A stretch of 64,000 nt of DNA from Rhizobium sp. BT03 (GCF_030053155.1 NZ_CP125640.1:1488001-1552000); one strand, 5' to 3'. Counted from the first letter of the stretch, positions 16,945-26,448 are shown. Notes: generated by a model from the letters alone, not told the origin. Numbers and translations: made by a program.

Positions 16945-17289
16945 ATGAGACCGCTCTTTCACCCCGCATTAGAGGACATCCGGCCCGAGGCGATCCTCTA
17001 TGCGCTGTCCGATCCGGAGCGCGCCGCGATTTTCGCCTGGCTTTCCGGTGCCGGCTGCGGCGGGACCTGTTCGGCACTTGGCCAGCTCGGCGAGCGCGTC
17101 ATCCCGAAGTCGTCGCTGTCGAACCATTTCAAGGTGCTGCGAGAATCCGGCCTGATCCTCAGCGAACGCCAGGGGATCGAGATGCGCAATCAAACCCGCT
17201 GCGCCGAGCTGGACGAGCGCTTCCCCGGCCTGATAAAGGCCATCCTGACGGCTTACGGACAGATCCCCGGCCAGCCGAAGGCGGATTGA
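16945..17289 (+). CDS. ArsR-type helix-turn-helix regulator
   Basis: A 114-residue winged-helix protein. The recognition region is KSSLSNHFKVLRESGLI, the signature of the ArsR/SmtB family, followed by a wing (SERQGIEMRNQTR). No metal-binding Cys pair of the classical type is visible, although two Cys occur at GCGGTCSALG. It likely represses the divergent SDR gene and itself through the palindrome between them. The start appears to be leaderless. Confidence 0.8.
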   Translation: MRPLFHPALEDIRPEAILYALSDPERAAIFAWLSGAGCGGTCSALGQLGERVIPKSSLSNHFKVLRESGLILSERQGIEMRNQTRCAELDERFPGLIKAILTAYGQIPGQPKAD

Positions 17290-17345
17290 ACCGTCGGCAG
17301 GCCGTTTGCGAAACCGCGTGCCCTGCCCGCGATGATCGAGCAAAT

Positions 17346-17753
17346 TCACTCGTCGGCATGACGCTCGATCGCCTCGGCCAGATCGATCCAGTGCGGACGA
17401 CTATTCCACCAATGAACATGATCCGGCGCGGGAAAGGACGGATCGGCAAATGTGCCGCCCGCGATGACGACCGAGCCGGGGAAGTATGATCCGGATTTCG
17501 AAAATCCACCGCCGCCGCAGATCCGGCAAAACGCTTTCATCACATCAGCTGTGCTTTCGCCCTGCGGATACCATACGGAATAGTCTCCGGAAACGATCCG
17601 GACATCCTCCTCGCGGAACCACACATTGTGTGAAAGCGCGCTGCCGGATGCACGCTGACAACGTCTGCAGGCGCAGATGTGATTGTGCAAAGGATCGCCA
17701 TCGACCTCCAGGGACAGGGCGCCGCAGCTACACTTGGCATGAAAGATCGGCAT
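17346..17753 (-). CDS. GFA family (glutathione-dependent formaldehyde-activating-like) protein
   Basis: 135 residues from ATG 17753. It carries the zinc ligands of the GFA fold: CSCG near the start, then CACRRC, then FCRICG. This fold binds zinc and is found in S-(hydroxymethyl)glutathione synthase and in many proteins of unknown substrate. The assignment to a fold is good; assignment to formaldehyde is not supported. Confidence 0.8.
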   Translation of the reverse strand: MPIFHAKCSCGALSLEVDGDPLHNHICACRRCQRASGSALSHNVWFREEDVRIVSGDYSVWYPQGESTADVMKAFCRICGGGGFSKSGSYFPGSVVIAGGTFADPSFPAPDHVHWWNSRPHWIDLAEAIERHADE

Positions 17754-17928
17754 GTGATTGTTCCGTGTTGACAGACGGTTGTTGATCTTACGGTCCTGCA
17801 ATCGACAAGGTCCATCGGAAATTTCAAGCCTTTCGACGCGAGATTGTCCGTCCGGCACCCCCGCAGCCGTTCACAATTTCATGCTGCCCGCGGGCCAGTC
17901 CGCGGGCTCGCGAGCAGCCGTCCCACCG

Positions 17929-18417
17929 CTACTCCAGAACAACGACGGCTTCGACCTCGAAGAGCATCGGATCGATTGCCAGCTTGGGGACGGGAATCAA
18001 AGTCTGCGCCGGCAGCGCTGCGCCGAACATCTCCTTGACGTTCTCCGTCAGCACTGGAAGCTTGGACATATCGTGATCGACCACGAAGACCGTCAGCTTG
18101 GCGACCTGATCGGGCCTGGCGCCAAGCGCATCGAGGGCGCTGCGCAGATTGGCGTAGGCCTGCTTCACCTGGACGGCGAAGTCGGGCGACAGAGCGCCGG
18201 TGCTGTCCTGGCCGCCCTGCCCGGAGATATAGGCCAGCCGGCCTTCCCCCGGCACGATCACCGCCGTGCTGTAGCCATTCGGCGAGGGATCGTAGAGGTT
18301 TTTCGGATTGACGATGGTCAGCTTGAGATTGGTCTCACCGGCTGTCGTTTTGGCGGGAATTCCAATGGTCATGATGATGAGCCCTCCGATGATCAGATGC
18401 GTGATTGCGCGTGACAT
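17929..18417 (-). CDS. Exported RidA-family protein lacking the key arginine
   Basis: 162 residues from ATG 18417, with a signal peptide (HLIIGGLIIMTIGIPA) that sends it to the periplasm. The RidA/YjgF fold is clear from YISGQGGQD, VKQAYANLRSALDALGA and KLTVFVVD. Canonical RidA has Arg in the PAR motif for imine deamination; here the equivalent is PAQT, so this protein is probably not a classical imine deaminase. It diverges from a TetR-type regulator with a twin operator between them. Confidence 0.75.
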   Translation of the reverse strand: MSRAITHLIIGGLIIMTIGIPAKTTAGETNLKLTIVNPKNLYDPSPNGYSTAVIVPGEGRLAYISGQGGQDSTGALSPDFAVQVKQAYANLRSALDALGARPDQVAKLTVFVVDHDMSKLPVLTENVKEMFGAALPAQTLIPVPKLAIDPMLFEVEAVVVLE

Positions 18418-18500
18418 GATTTTCTCTTGAGCGTTGAGGACTGCGGGCAACCTCCCCCGCGGCCTGTAGGATGGAACGTCGATTTGTCGCCGATAAATTA

Positions 18501-18544
18501 ACTCGTACAACGTACGATCAATTTGCATCGTACAGCGTACGAGT
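18501..18544. promoter_or_regulatory. Twin TetR-type operators
   Basis: Two 15-base palindromes TCGTAC-N3-GTACGA lie at 18503-18517 and 18528-18542, centres 25 bases apart. The pair is itself arranged as a larger inverted repeat with ACTCG/CGAGT ends. The site lies between divergent RidA and TetR genes and most likely binds the TetR protein. Confidence 0.75.
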
Positions 18545-18613
18545 CAATCCGTCAGCATCGACATTCATCGGTTTGTCGGATTAAATCGACAATCTGATCA
18601 GCAGGGAAAACGG

Positions 18614-19312
18614 ATGGCAGCCAAACGCAGCGGCGCCGGGAATAAGCGGCCTCAACGGAAAGCTCCATCGCCCTCGTCCGGGCCGGAGCCGCGCAGCGAA
18701 CAGCCCCTGTCGCTGGAACGGATCGTGGCGACCGCCATCGAACTGCTGGATGCCGATGGGCTCGACGGCTTGAAGATGCGCCGGCTGGCCGATCGCCTCG
18801 GCGCCGGCGCGATGAGCCTCTATTGGCACGTCGGCAACAAGGAGGAGGTCTTCGACCTGGCGCTCGATTCGGTGCTGGCATATCGCGGACCGGCGCCAAT
18901 CGATGAGTCGGAAGACTGGCGCGGCAAAGTCGTTCATCTGCTCAAGGACTGGCGCGCCGCCATGCTGCGCCATCCCTGGTCGGCATCGCTCTTGCCGCGC
19001 CGGGCGCTCGGCCCGAACATCCTTGCGCGCCTGGAACGGCTGAGCAGCACCTTGTCGAAAGCCGGCGTGGCCGACGCCGATTTGAACGTCGCGATCTGGT
19101 CGCTCTGGAATTATGTGATCGGCGCGACCACCACCCGGGCAAGCTTCGACCTCTCGGACGACGACAGAGCCGCCGCGCAGCAGCGCCTCACAAGTCTCAG
19201 CCAACACTACCCCACCATCGAACGCTCCCGGCTGCTGCTCGACAACGACTGGGACGGCGCCTTCAGCAAAGGCCTCGACTTCCTGCTCGATGGCCTCGTT
19301 CCCAAACAATGA
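18614..19312 (+). CDS. TetR/AcrR family regulator
   Basis: A 232-residue protein with a basic N-terminal tail of about 35 residues and then a TetR DNA-binding domain (SLERIVATAIELLDADGLDG, then GAGAMSLYWHVGNKEEV). The C-terminal part, with a WRAAMLRHPWSASLLPRRA stretch, resembles the TetR_C_1 group. The divergent RidA-like gene and the twin palindromes between them are its probable target. The inducer is unknown. Confidence 0.85.
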   Translation: MAAKRSGAGNKRPQRKAPSPSSGPEPRSEQPLSLERIVATAIELLDADGLDGLKMRRLADRLGAGAMSLYWHVGNKEEVFDLALDSVLAYRGPAPIDESEDWRGKVVHLLKDWRAAMLRHPWSASLLPRRALGPNILARLERLSSTLSKAGVADADLNVAIWSLWNYVIGATTTRASFDLSDDDRAAAQQRLTSLSQHYPTIERSRLLLDNDWDGAFSKGLDFLLDGLVPKQ

Positions 19313-19520
19313 ATTTGTCGTCCGCCGCTGGTGGAGACGGCGTGGATCCTCGGGTCAAGCCCGAGGAGGACGGAGGGTGGGGTGAGCGCCGTGGCAAACG
19401 CAGCGATCGCCCAGCTTGTGCAAGCCTTCAAAAAGCAGTTAGCTGGCATCGTTGGGTAGCGCATGCCGGGCAGGCATTGCGCTACCTGCTGAGACAGGTC
19501 CGCATTTCGGGGGAAATCGC
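19313..19520. repeat. Partial palindromic repeat, 19321-19382
   Basis: A half copy of the GGATCC/CTCGGGTCAAGCCCGAG element lies just after the TetR gene. No promoter is evident for the downstream cyclase gene. Confidence 0.6.
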
Positions 19521-21431
19521 GTGCGCTGGTCCAAACCGCTCAGACTGCATCTCGGCGTCCTGGTCGTCGCGTCGCTGCTGTGCACGTCGGCGCCGATCAT
19601 CTGGATGGCGTTCAGCCGCGGAAGCGATGCTGCGGTCAGTGCCGGCGCGCAGCAGATGCGGGCGATGAGTTTGCGGCTGATCGAGGGATACCGCAATACG
19701 CTGCAGGGCGTCACCGAGGCGGTGGCGCTGGCATCCACCCTGCCGCAGCTGGTTTCCCTGCCGCCTCAGGATATCAAGGAAAAACAGCAGTTCTTTCAGG
19801 AGGTTCTGCGAAACGTCCCCAACGCCACCAGCGTTTACGCCGGCTACCCCGACGGCTCCTACCTGCAGGTGATCAATACCGCCCGGCGCGACGTTCGCCA
19901 GACGCTTGCCGCACCCGATGGCACGGCTTTCGCGACCAGAATGATCGCACGGAGGCAGGGGGCCGACATCATCTCGACGCTGCGTTTTCTCAACAGCGAT
20001 GCTGAGGTGATCGGGGAGCGGAATGTCGAGGATACATCCTTCGATCCGCGGCAACGCCCATGGTATCGATCGGTCGTTCAAGACGGCGTGCCGGTTTCCG
20101 TCGGCCCCTATGTCACCGGCACCCTCAATGTTCCGACGCTGACGATCGCAGCCCCGATGCGGGACGATGGAAAAGTAGTGCTCGGCATCAACATTCACCT
20201 GCTGACCGTCAGCCGGCTGCTCGACGCCGGGGAGATTTCGCCACGGGCGCGGGCCTATATCATCGATGCCAATGGCAATCTCGTCGCCCATTCCGACCCT
20301 GATATCATGAGCAGGATCATCGGCTTGTGGTCGAGAACATCAGGCGCCTTTGGCGCGACGGCAAACCGTTTCGACCCGAGCCTCGAAACCGTGACGCGAC
20401 TGAGGCAGGATCCGGCCTTTGCCGGCGGCGGCCTGGCGCGGGTCGATTTCGATGGCGAAACCCATCTGGTGCAGATCGCCCCGGTCAGCGTCTCCGGCCT
20501 GTTCACGGGAAGCGTGGCCGCCATCATCGTGCCGCTGGCGGATCTGGTGGCCGAGGCCAATCGGCTGCTCCGGCGCAATCTGTTCATTGCCGCCGCTTTC
20601 CTGCTCGCCGGTGTCGCCGCCTCGGTGATGCTGTCGCGCATGGTCAGCCGCTCGCTCTACCGGCTGGCCGACGAGGCGCGCAGGATCGGCGATCTGGAGG
20701 TCGGCGAGAAACCGATATCCCACTCCTGGATCAGCGAGATCAACACGCTGGCCAGCGCGCTTTCGGCCAGCCGTCATGCCATCGGTCAGTTTGCCCTTTA
20801 TGTCCCGCGCGAAGTGGTCCGGCAGATCGTTGATCCCGAGACGACGATCGTCGGAGCGAAGCGACAGGAGGTGACCGTGCTGTTCACCGACATCAAAGAC
20901 TTCACGACCATCTCCGAACAACACTCGCCCGAGGAGGTGGTCGACACGCTTTCTGCCTATTTCGAACTGCTGAACACCATCGCCGAGCGCAATGGCGGCA
21001 CGGTCGTGCAATATCTCGGCGATTCCATTTTCGTCATGTGGAACGCCCCGGTCGACGATAGCAGACATGCCGAACACGGCTGTCGATGCGCGCTGGCCAT
21101 GAAAGCGGCGGTCGACGGCTTGAATGACGCCAATCGCAGGAATGGCCGCCCCGAACTGTTGACGCGATTCGGATTGCACACCGGCCCGGCCGTCGTCGGC
21201 AGCTTCGGCGCGATTTCGCGTCAGCAGTACACGGCCATGGGCGATACGATCAATGTCGCGTCGCGGCTCGAAGGCATGAACAAGGATCTCAACACATCGA
21301 TCCTGGTCAGCGCCGCCACCCGCGACGCCGTCGCCGACCGCTTCACCTTCCGCCCCTTCGGCCTTGCCCCGGTCAAGGGACGCGCCGAGAAGGTCGACAT
21401 ATGGGAGCTTGTCGGGGAAATCAACGACTGA
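19521..21431 (+). CDS. Membrane adenylate cyclase with Cache sensor domain
   Basis: About 636 residues. One membrane segment (LRLHLGVLVVASLLCTSAPI) is followed by an extracytoplasmic double-Cache region (to about residue 345) with SFDPRQRPWY, a typical Cache signature. A second membrane segment (LFIAAAFLLAGVAASVML) leads into a HAMP-like linker and a class III cyclase domain with VTVLFTDIKDFT and QYLGDSIFVMWN (metal Asp residues) and GDTINVASRLEG. It probably makes cAMP in response to a small periplasmic ligand. GTG 19521 behind GGGGG is preferred; ATG 19452 is possible. Confidence 0.85.
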   Translation: MRWSKPLRLHLGVLVVASLLCTSAPIIWMAFSRGSDAAVSAGAQQMRAMSLRLIEGYRNTLQGVTEAVALASTLPQLVSLPPQDIKEKQQFFQEVLRNVPNATSVYAGYPDGSYLQVINTARRDVRQTLAAPDGTAFATRMIARRQGADIISTLRFLNSDAEVIGERNVEDTSFDPRQRPWYRSVVQDGVPVSVGPYVTGTLNVPTLTIAAPMRDDGKVVLGINIHLLTVSRLLDAGEISPRARAYIIDANGNLVAHSDPDIMSRIIGLWSRTSGAFGATANRFDPSLETVTRLRQDPAFAGGGLARVDFDGETHLVQIAPVSVSGLFTGSVAAIIVPLADLVAEANRLLRRNLFIAAAFLLAGVAASVMLSRMVSRSLYRLADEARRIGDLEVGEKPISHSWISEINTLASALSASRHAIGQFALYVPREVVRQIVDPETTIVGAKRQEVTVLFTDIKDFTTISEQHSPEEVVDTLSAYFELLNTIAERNGGTVVQYLGDSIFVMWNAPVDDSRHAEHGCRCALAMKAAVDGLNDANRRNGRPELLTRFGLHTGPAVVGSFGAISRQQYTAMGDTINVASRLEGMNKDLNTSILVSAATRDAVADRFTFRPFGLAPVKGRAEKVDIWELVGEIND

Positions 21432-21778
21432 AGGTTTTGCGCATCAGGCATTTGCGGCGATGCTGTTTCAGGATAGACTGATCGTCGTTGACCCTGTGCC
21501 GCGTGGCCCCCTCATCCGACCCTGCGGGCCACCTTCTCCCCGCTGGGGAGAAGAGGGGAGAATGCCGCTTCGTCCGGGACTCCATTGAATGGAGTGCTCG
21601 GAAGATGCGGGTTCGTTGGGCAGTGTCGACGCGCCTTGCTCCCTCTTCTCCCCAGCGGGGAGAAGGTGGCCCGAAGGGTCGGATGAGGGGGCCGCACGGC
21701 ACGCCTTTCAGGCAACAGGGCACGAACGCCCCCTTCTTTTATCTCCCCCAACACCGCTAACCTTTGGAGTCCGAGACA
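21432..21778. repeat. Long RIME-like palindrome, 21507-21692
   Basis: Two opposite copies of the CTTCTCCCC/GGGGAGAAG element, joined by about 85 bases, form a near-perfect 186-base palindrome with CTCATCCGACCC and GGGTCGGATGAG ends. Both arms retain their own hairpins. The gap otherwise holds no gene. This is the most complete copy in the window. Confidence 0.8.
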
Positions 21779-22276
21779 ATGATCTCAGCCGGATACTGCC
21801 GACTCATGGCCCGCTACAACAGCTGGCAAAACACCTCTCTGGTCACCGCCGCCGACGGGCTGACGCATGCCGATCGCTGGAAGGATCGGGGCGCGTTCTT
21901 CCAATCGATCGCCGCGACGCTCAACCATCTTTACTGGGCCGACGCCCTGATCCTGGAACGATTGAAGGGCAACCGGCGCCCGGAGGAAACCATCAAGCAC
22001 TCGCTGACAAGCCCATCGGACTGGGACGAGTTCAAGACGCGGCGTCTGCAACGCAACGCGGAAATCGAAGCGTGGGCGGTAGGATTGCGCGACGCGGATC
22101 TCGACGGCATGCTTGTCTGGTATCCCGGGGACGGTGCAACGCGGGTCGAGAAGCCGACGGCGCAATGTGCTGTCGAACTTTTCAACCACCAGACCCACCA
22201 CCGCGGCCAGGTCCACGCGATGCTGACGGCAGCGGGTGCAAAACCGGAGCCGACCGACCTTTCGCGCCTGGCATGA
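21779..22276 (+). CDS. DinB family protein
   Basis: 165 residues from ATG 21779. The four-helix DinB fold is indicated by YCRLMARYNSWQN at the start, a His in LNHLYWAD and the closing HQTHHRGQVH motif, which together supply three metal-binding His residues. Proteins of this family are metal-dependent thiol transferases or of unknown activity. GGAG lies upstream; an in-frame TTG at 21764 is a less likely start. Confidence 0.85.
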   Translation: MISAGYCRLMARYNSWQNTSLVTAADGLTHADRWKDRGAFFQSIAATLNHLYWADALILERLKGNRRPEETIKHSLTSPSDWDEFKTRRLQRNAEIEAWAVGLRDADLDGMLVWYPGDGATRVEKPTAQCAVELFNHQTHHRGQVHAMLTAAGAKPEPTDLSRLA

Positions 22277-22667
22277 CGTGAAGATGATAGGCGAGACGAA
22301 CCTGGCGAAACGCGCCAGCGCGTAAACCTGCACGTTCCAGATTGTGTCGTTTTCGCATCACTTTCTGTCAGGTTGCAAATTCCCGGTTGGCAAGCGTCAT
22401 CGCCTTCGCTACAAGAGGCTTACCGCGTCAGATCGAACATAAGGGAGGCGTTGCATGCGATCAGCAGAAACCAAAGTCCTCCCGTGTGGAATGTCCCGAC
22501 AGTAGGTCATTTCCATTCGCGGCCCGCCTCAAGCGCGCCCGACATGCGGTTCTCACCTCCTTCATAGCCCGATGATCTGACGGGATCATTTCGTCTCCTG
22601 CTTGGGCTGTGCCATTTAACTCTTAATTTTGAGGACCGGTTGCCGATATGCGGCCGGGTTGGTTCAA
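22277..22667. other. Intergenic region with no supported gene
   Basis: This 391-base gap lies between the DinB gene and the ABC exporter gene. A 77-codon frame at 22342-22575 has no ribosome site and an unnatural composition. No repeat family or strong hairpin was seen. It presumably holds the exporter promoter. Confidence 0.4.
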
Positions 22668-24458
22668 ATGACTCGCAAGAAGCTCGATTTCCGCGCCGAT
22701 GCCTATCGCAACGTGCTCGGCTTTATCTTTCATCATTGGACCCACCGGCCTGGTTTGGTGGGGCTGATCATCGTGCTGGTGATTTCAAGCACGCTCGCCG
22801 AAGTCATGGTGCCGGTCTTTTCAGGCCAGATCGTCGATGCCATCGCCGGCGGCAATCCGGCCGACAGCGCGCTTAGCGCCTTCGTCATCGTCGTCGCCTT
22901 GGGCTTCAGCAGCGTGGCGCTGCGCTATTTCATCTTCAACGGCATCATCCGGCTGACGCTGCGCACCATGGCGGATGTCACCAATGGCGGTTTTCACAAG
23001 GTGCAGCGTTTCTCCACCGACTGGCACGCCAACAGCTTTGCCGGCTCGACCGTGCGCAAGATCACGCGCGGCATGTGGGCGCTGGATTCGCTGAACGACC
23101 TGCTGCTGGTCGCTCTCCTGCCGTCGATCGTCATGCTGGTCGGCGCCAGCATCGTGCTCGGCAGCTATTGGCCGGTCATGGGCCTGATCGTCAGCCTGGG
23201 ATCGCTGATCTATATCGGCGTCACCGTGGCGCTTTCCATGGGCTTCGTGTCGCCGGCGGCAAGGCTTGCCAATGCCTGGGATACCAAGCTCGGCGGGGCG
23301 CTCGCCGATGCGATCAGCTGCAACTCGGTGGTCAAGGCGTTCGGCGCCGAAAGCCGCGAGGAGACCCGGCTCGGCCGCGTGCTCGGCACCTGGGACAGCC
23401 GCACGCGGCGGACATGGAAGCGCGGCACGTTGAGCGGCACGATCCAGGGCTTCATGATGGTCTCGATGCAGGCCGGCATTCTGGGAACGGGCCTCGTCAT
23501 GTGGCAGCAGGGGCTGGCGACGCCCGGAGACGTCACCTTCGTGCTGGCGATGTTCTTCGTCCTGCAGGGCTATCTGCGCAATGTCGGCCAGGACATCCGC
23601 AACCTGCAGCGTGCCGTCAACGACATGGAAGAGCTGGTGCTGCTCGACAAGATGCCGCTCGGCATCGAGGACAGGCCGGACGCCACACCCATCAATATCG
23701 GCAGCGGCGAGATCGTCTTCGACCGCATCACCTTCCAATACGGCGCGCATCCCACCCCGCTTTATGAGGATTTTTCGGTCACCATCAAGCCGGGCGAACG
23801 TGTCGGCCTGGTCGGGCATTCGGGTTCGGGCAAGACGACCTTCGTCAAGCTCATACAGCGCCTCTACGACGTCAATGCGGGCGCGATCCGCATCGACGGG
23901 CAGGATATCGCCAAAGTGAGGCAATCGAGCCTGCGCAGCCAGATCGCCATCGTCCAGCAGGAGCCGATCCTGTTTCACCGCACCCTGGCCGAGAACATCG
24001 CCTATGCCAGGCCGAATGCCTCGCGGCGCGAAATCGAGCAGGCGGCGAAACAGGCGAGCGCCCACGACTTCATCCTGAGCCTTCCCAAGGGCTATGAGAC
24101 GATGGTGGGAGAACGCGGCGTCAAACTCTCGGGCGGCGAGCGGCAGCGCGTCGCCATCGCCCGCGCCTTCCTGGCCGATGCACCGATCCTGATCCTCGAC
24201 GAGGCGACCTCCAGCCTCGACAGCGAGAGCGAAGTGCAGATCCAGCAGGCGATGGAACGCCTGATGGACGGCCGCACCACACTGGTCGTCGCCCACCGCC
24301 TGTCCACGGTGCGGGCGCTCGACCGGCTGCTGGTCTTCGACAAGGGCGAAATCGTCGAAGAAGGCGACCACCAGGCGCTGATCCGCCGCCCCGACGGCAT
24401 CTACCGCCGGCTGTTCGAGCGGCAGGCGCTGGAGCTGACCAAGGGCCTGGTGGCCTGA
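22668..24458 (+). CDS. ABC exporter (fused membrane and ATPase domains)
   Basis: About 596 residues from ATG 22668. Six membrane helices lie in the first 330 residues (for example LVGLIIVLVISSTLAEVMVP). The nucleotide-binding domain has Walker A GHSGSGKTT, the signature LSGGERQR and Walker B ILILDEATSSLD. The fused half-transporter works as a dimer and usually exports lipids, peptides or drugs; the substrate is unknown. A strong terminator follows. TTG 22629 is an alternative start. Confidence 0.88.
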   Translation: MTRKKLDFRADAYRNVLGFIFHHWTHRPGLVGLIIVLVISSTLAEVMVPVFSGQIVDAIAGGNPADSALSAFVIVVALGFSSVALRYFIFNGIIRLTLRTMADVTNGGFHKVQRFSTDWHANSFAGSTVRKITRGMWALDSLNDLLLVALLPSIVMLVGASIVLGSYWPVMGLIVSLGSLIYIGVTVALSMGFVSPAARLANAWDTKLGGALADAISCNSVVKAFGAESREETRLGRVLGTWDSRTRRTWKRGTLSGTIQGFMMVSMQAGILGTGLVMWQQGLATPGDVTFVLAMFFVLQGYLRNVGQDIRNLQRAVNDMEELVLLDKMPLGIEDRPDATPINIGSGEIVFDRITFQYGAHPTPLYEDFSVTIKPGERVGLVGHSGSGKTTFVKLIQRLYDVNAGAIRIDGQDIAKVRQSSLRSQIAIVQQEPILFHRTLAENIAYARPNASRREIEQAAKQASAHDFILSLPKGYETMVGERGVKLSGGERQRVAIARAFLADAPILILDEATSSLDSESEVQIQQAMERLMDGRTTLVVAHRLSTVRALDRLLVFDKGEIVEEGDHQALIRRPDGIYRRLFERQALELTKGLVA

Positions 24459-24462
24459 ACCG

Positions 24463-24496
24463 AAACGCCAGGGCTATGCTCTGGCGTTTCCTTTTT
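24463..24496 (+). terminator. Rho-independent terminator of the ABC exporter gene
   Basis: A 9-base stem AAACGCCAG / CTGGCGTTT with a 9-base loop is followed by CCTTTTT. It starts 4 bases after the stop codon. Confidence 0.85.
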
Positions 24497-24677
24497 ACGG
24501 CTCAACGCACAATGGCTGCTTTGTTCGGCAATGCTCATGTTTTCGCTTAGTGGTCGAGATCGCGGCGGTCCCGGCGCGAGCCCGGCTCGTGCAGATTGCG
24601 CCATTTGCGGATGACGGCCCGCACTCACGCCGAAACACATCCGAAACACTTCTCAATGAATTGCGCTCGGGGTTTCT

Positions 24678-24782
24678 AGAGCATGTCGCGCAAAAGTGTG
24701 CCGCGGTTTTGCGGCAACGACATGCGTAAAAACAAAGAGCTAAAGCGCGTCGCATGAATCAAATTTGGCGCGACGCGCTTTA
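24678..24782. repeat. Dispersed repeat with GCGCGTCGCATGAATC core, copy 1
   Basis: About 105 bases ending in GCGCGTCGCATGAATC and GCGACGCGCT, with a central ACGACATGCRTAAAAACAA block. A second copy lies at 29219-29318. It is a different family from the palindromic RIME-like units. The preceding 180 bases show no gene. Confidence 0.75.
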
Positions 24783-24786
24783 GCCG

Positions 24787-25128
24787 TTATTCCGACGGTT
24801 TGGAGAAGCCGCGGTAGAAGCGTGTCGGCTGCAGCAGCGAACTGGCGATGTTGGCGACGATCGGCCCATCGGCCTCGCTCTTCGCCCTCGCTTCCTGCCA
24901 CTCGCTATCGGCGATGAACTCGGCCCATTTCTCCTCGCGCTCCGAAAGCGACTGCCATTCGAGCAGGTAGGTCAGATCGTTGCTGGAAGAACCGATCATC
25001 GTCGTCCAGAAGCCGAGTGAGCGGATGCCGAGCCGTTCCCAAATCGCCAGCGTCGCGGTCTCGAAACGCTGCTGCAGTGCCGGCAATCTCCCCGGCAGAC
25101 ATGTATAGATGCGCAATTCGTGGATCAT
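24787..25128 (-). CDS. NIPSNAP family protein
   Basis: 113 residues from ATG 25128 (MIHELRIYTCLPGRLPALQQ), the usual opening of NIPSNAP/dimeric alpha-beta barrel proteins. Further family features are FWTTMIGSSSNDLTYLLEW and the Trp-containing helix that follows. GAAGAG lies upstream of the chosen start. The molecular role is unknown. Confidence 0.8.
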   Translation of the reverse strand: MIHELRIYTCLPGRLPALQQRFETATLAIWERLGIRSLGFWTTMIGSSSNDLTYLLEWQSLSEREEKWAEFIADSEWQEARAKSEADGPIVANIASSLLQPTRFYRGFSKPSE

Positions 25129-25333
25129 CGGATGCTCTTCATGTTGGATCAGGCAAGATCGTCCATATCGTTCAGCGCCGGAAAAAGCGAGGGCCGTTGC
25201 CGGCGCAATCAAGCCTTGCCAAAATAGAAAGTCCGGAGCCCCGTCGCTTCGGATAGGTTCTGGGCTTCACGCTCTGAAACCGCTAGGGTCGAACGATCAG
25301 GACGAACGTTTCAAACCCGTTTGGAAAAGCAAA

Positions 25334-26344
25334 ATGGTTCGACCGGTCCGTGCGATCGTCATTGCAGTGCTCCTGTTCGTCGTCGCCGCTGCCGCTGCCT
25401 GGTCGTCGCTCGCGCTTTGGTACCGCTTGCCGTTGCCCGAACTCGGCAGGCAAGCCAGCGCCATCTTGTTCGGGCTTTTTGGCGCCTCCGTCATCGTGGC
25501 GCTCTTTGGCAGGAGACGCCTTCGTGCGGTCCTCGCGTTTGCGGCCGCGTTCGTCATCGTCCTCTTCTGGTGGAGCACGATCGAGCCGCAGGCAAATGGC
25601 GCGTGGGCTCCGGACGTTGCTCGTCAGGTCACCGGCGAATTCGACGGTGATCTGTTGACGCTGACGAATGTCCGCGAGTTCCAGTGGCGCAGTGCCACCG
25701 ATTTCACGGAACAATGGACGACTCGCAGTTACGACCTGAACAAGCTGAAGAGCGTCGACATGTTCATGTCATACTGGTCAGGTCCGACCATCGCGCATGT
25801 GATAATGAGCTTCGGCTTCGACGACGGCCGTTATCTGGCGTGGTCTATCGAAGTGCGCCGCCTTTCCGGCGGCTCGTTCTCACCGCTGGCGGACCTCTTC
25901 AAAAGCAGTCCTCTGGTCATCATCGCGGCAGACGAAAGAGATGTGATCGGCCTCCGCTCCAATTTTCGCGGTGAGGACGTCCAGATCTACCGCTTGAGGG
26001 CGACGCCGGCGGCTGCGAGGCTTCTTCTGCGCGAGTACGTCTCCGACGCAAACGCGCTTGCAGCACGGCCCGCCTTCTACAATTCGCTGACGACCAACTG
26101 CACGACGACCATCGTCAAGATGATGCGCGTGGCAGGCGACGCCGTGCCGATGGACTGGCGTCTCATCGTCAACGGATACCTGCCGGAATACGCCTATGAC
26201 CGGCGCGCGCTGGACATCTCGATTCCCTTGTCGCAGCTGCGGTCGGCCGCACACATCGCTGCAAGAGCGCACGAGGACGGTCTTTCGCCGAATTTTTCGC
26301 AGGCCATTCGCGTCGGCGTTCCGTCGCCGCAGGGCGCGTTGTGA
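25334..26344 (+). CDS. DUF4105 membrane protein
   Basis: About 336 residues. Three hydrophobic segments at the N-terminus (AIVIAVLLFVVAAAAAWSSL, then two more by residue 80) anchor it in the inner membrane. The C-terminal 230 residues contain MSFGFDDGRYLAWSIEVRR and YNSLTTNCTTTIVKM, motifs of the DUF4105 (Lnb N-terminal periplasmic) family, with a conserved Asn-Cys-Thr. The domain is thought to act outside the membrane; its substrate is unknown. An upstream in-frame start is possible. Confidence 0.75.
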   Translation: MVRPVRAIVIAVLLFVVAAAAAWSSLALWYRLPLPELGRQASAILFGLFGASVIVALFGRRRLRAVLAFAAAFVIVLFWWSTIEPQANGAWAPDVARQVTGEFDGDLLTLTNVREFQWRSATDFTEQWTTRSYDLNKLKSVDMFMSYWSGPTIAHVIMSFGFDDGRYLAWSIEVRRLSGGSFSPLADLFKSSPLVIIAADERDVIGLRSNFRGEDVQIYRLRATPAAARLLLREYVSDANALAARPAFYNSLTTNCTTTIVKMMRVAGDAVPMDWRLIVNGYLPEYAYDRRALDISIPLSQLRSAAHIAARAHEDGLSPNFSQAIRVGVPSPQGAL

Positions 26345-26448
26345 CGTCTTCTATCCCAACGATATCGAGATGGGCTCTCCTCGCCCGATGCTCTTCATCA
26401 GCGGTGACCAGACCCATTCGAGGGATTTCAGTAAGGGCACCGACCCAA

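Noticed and set aside
22342..22575. Possible 77-codon gene
   Set aside because: No ribosome site and an unnatural composition.
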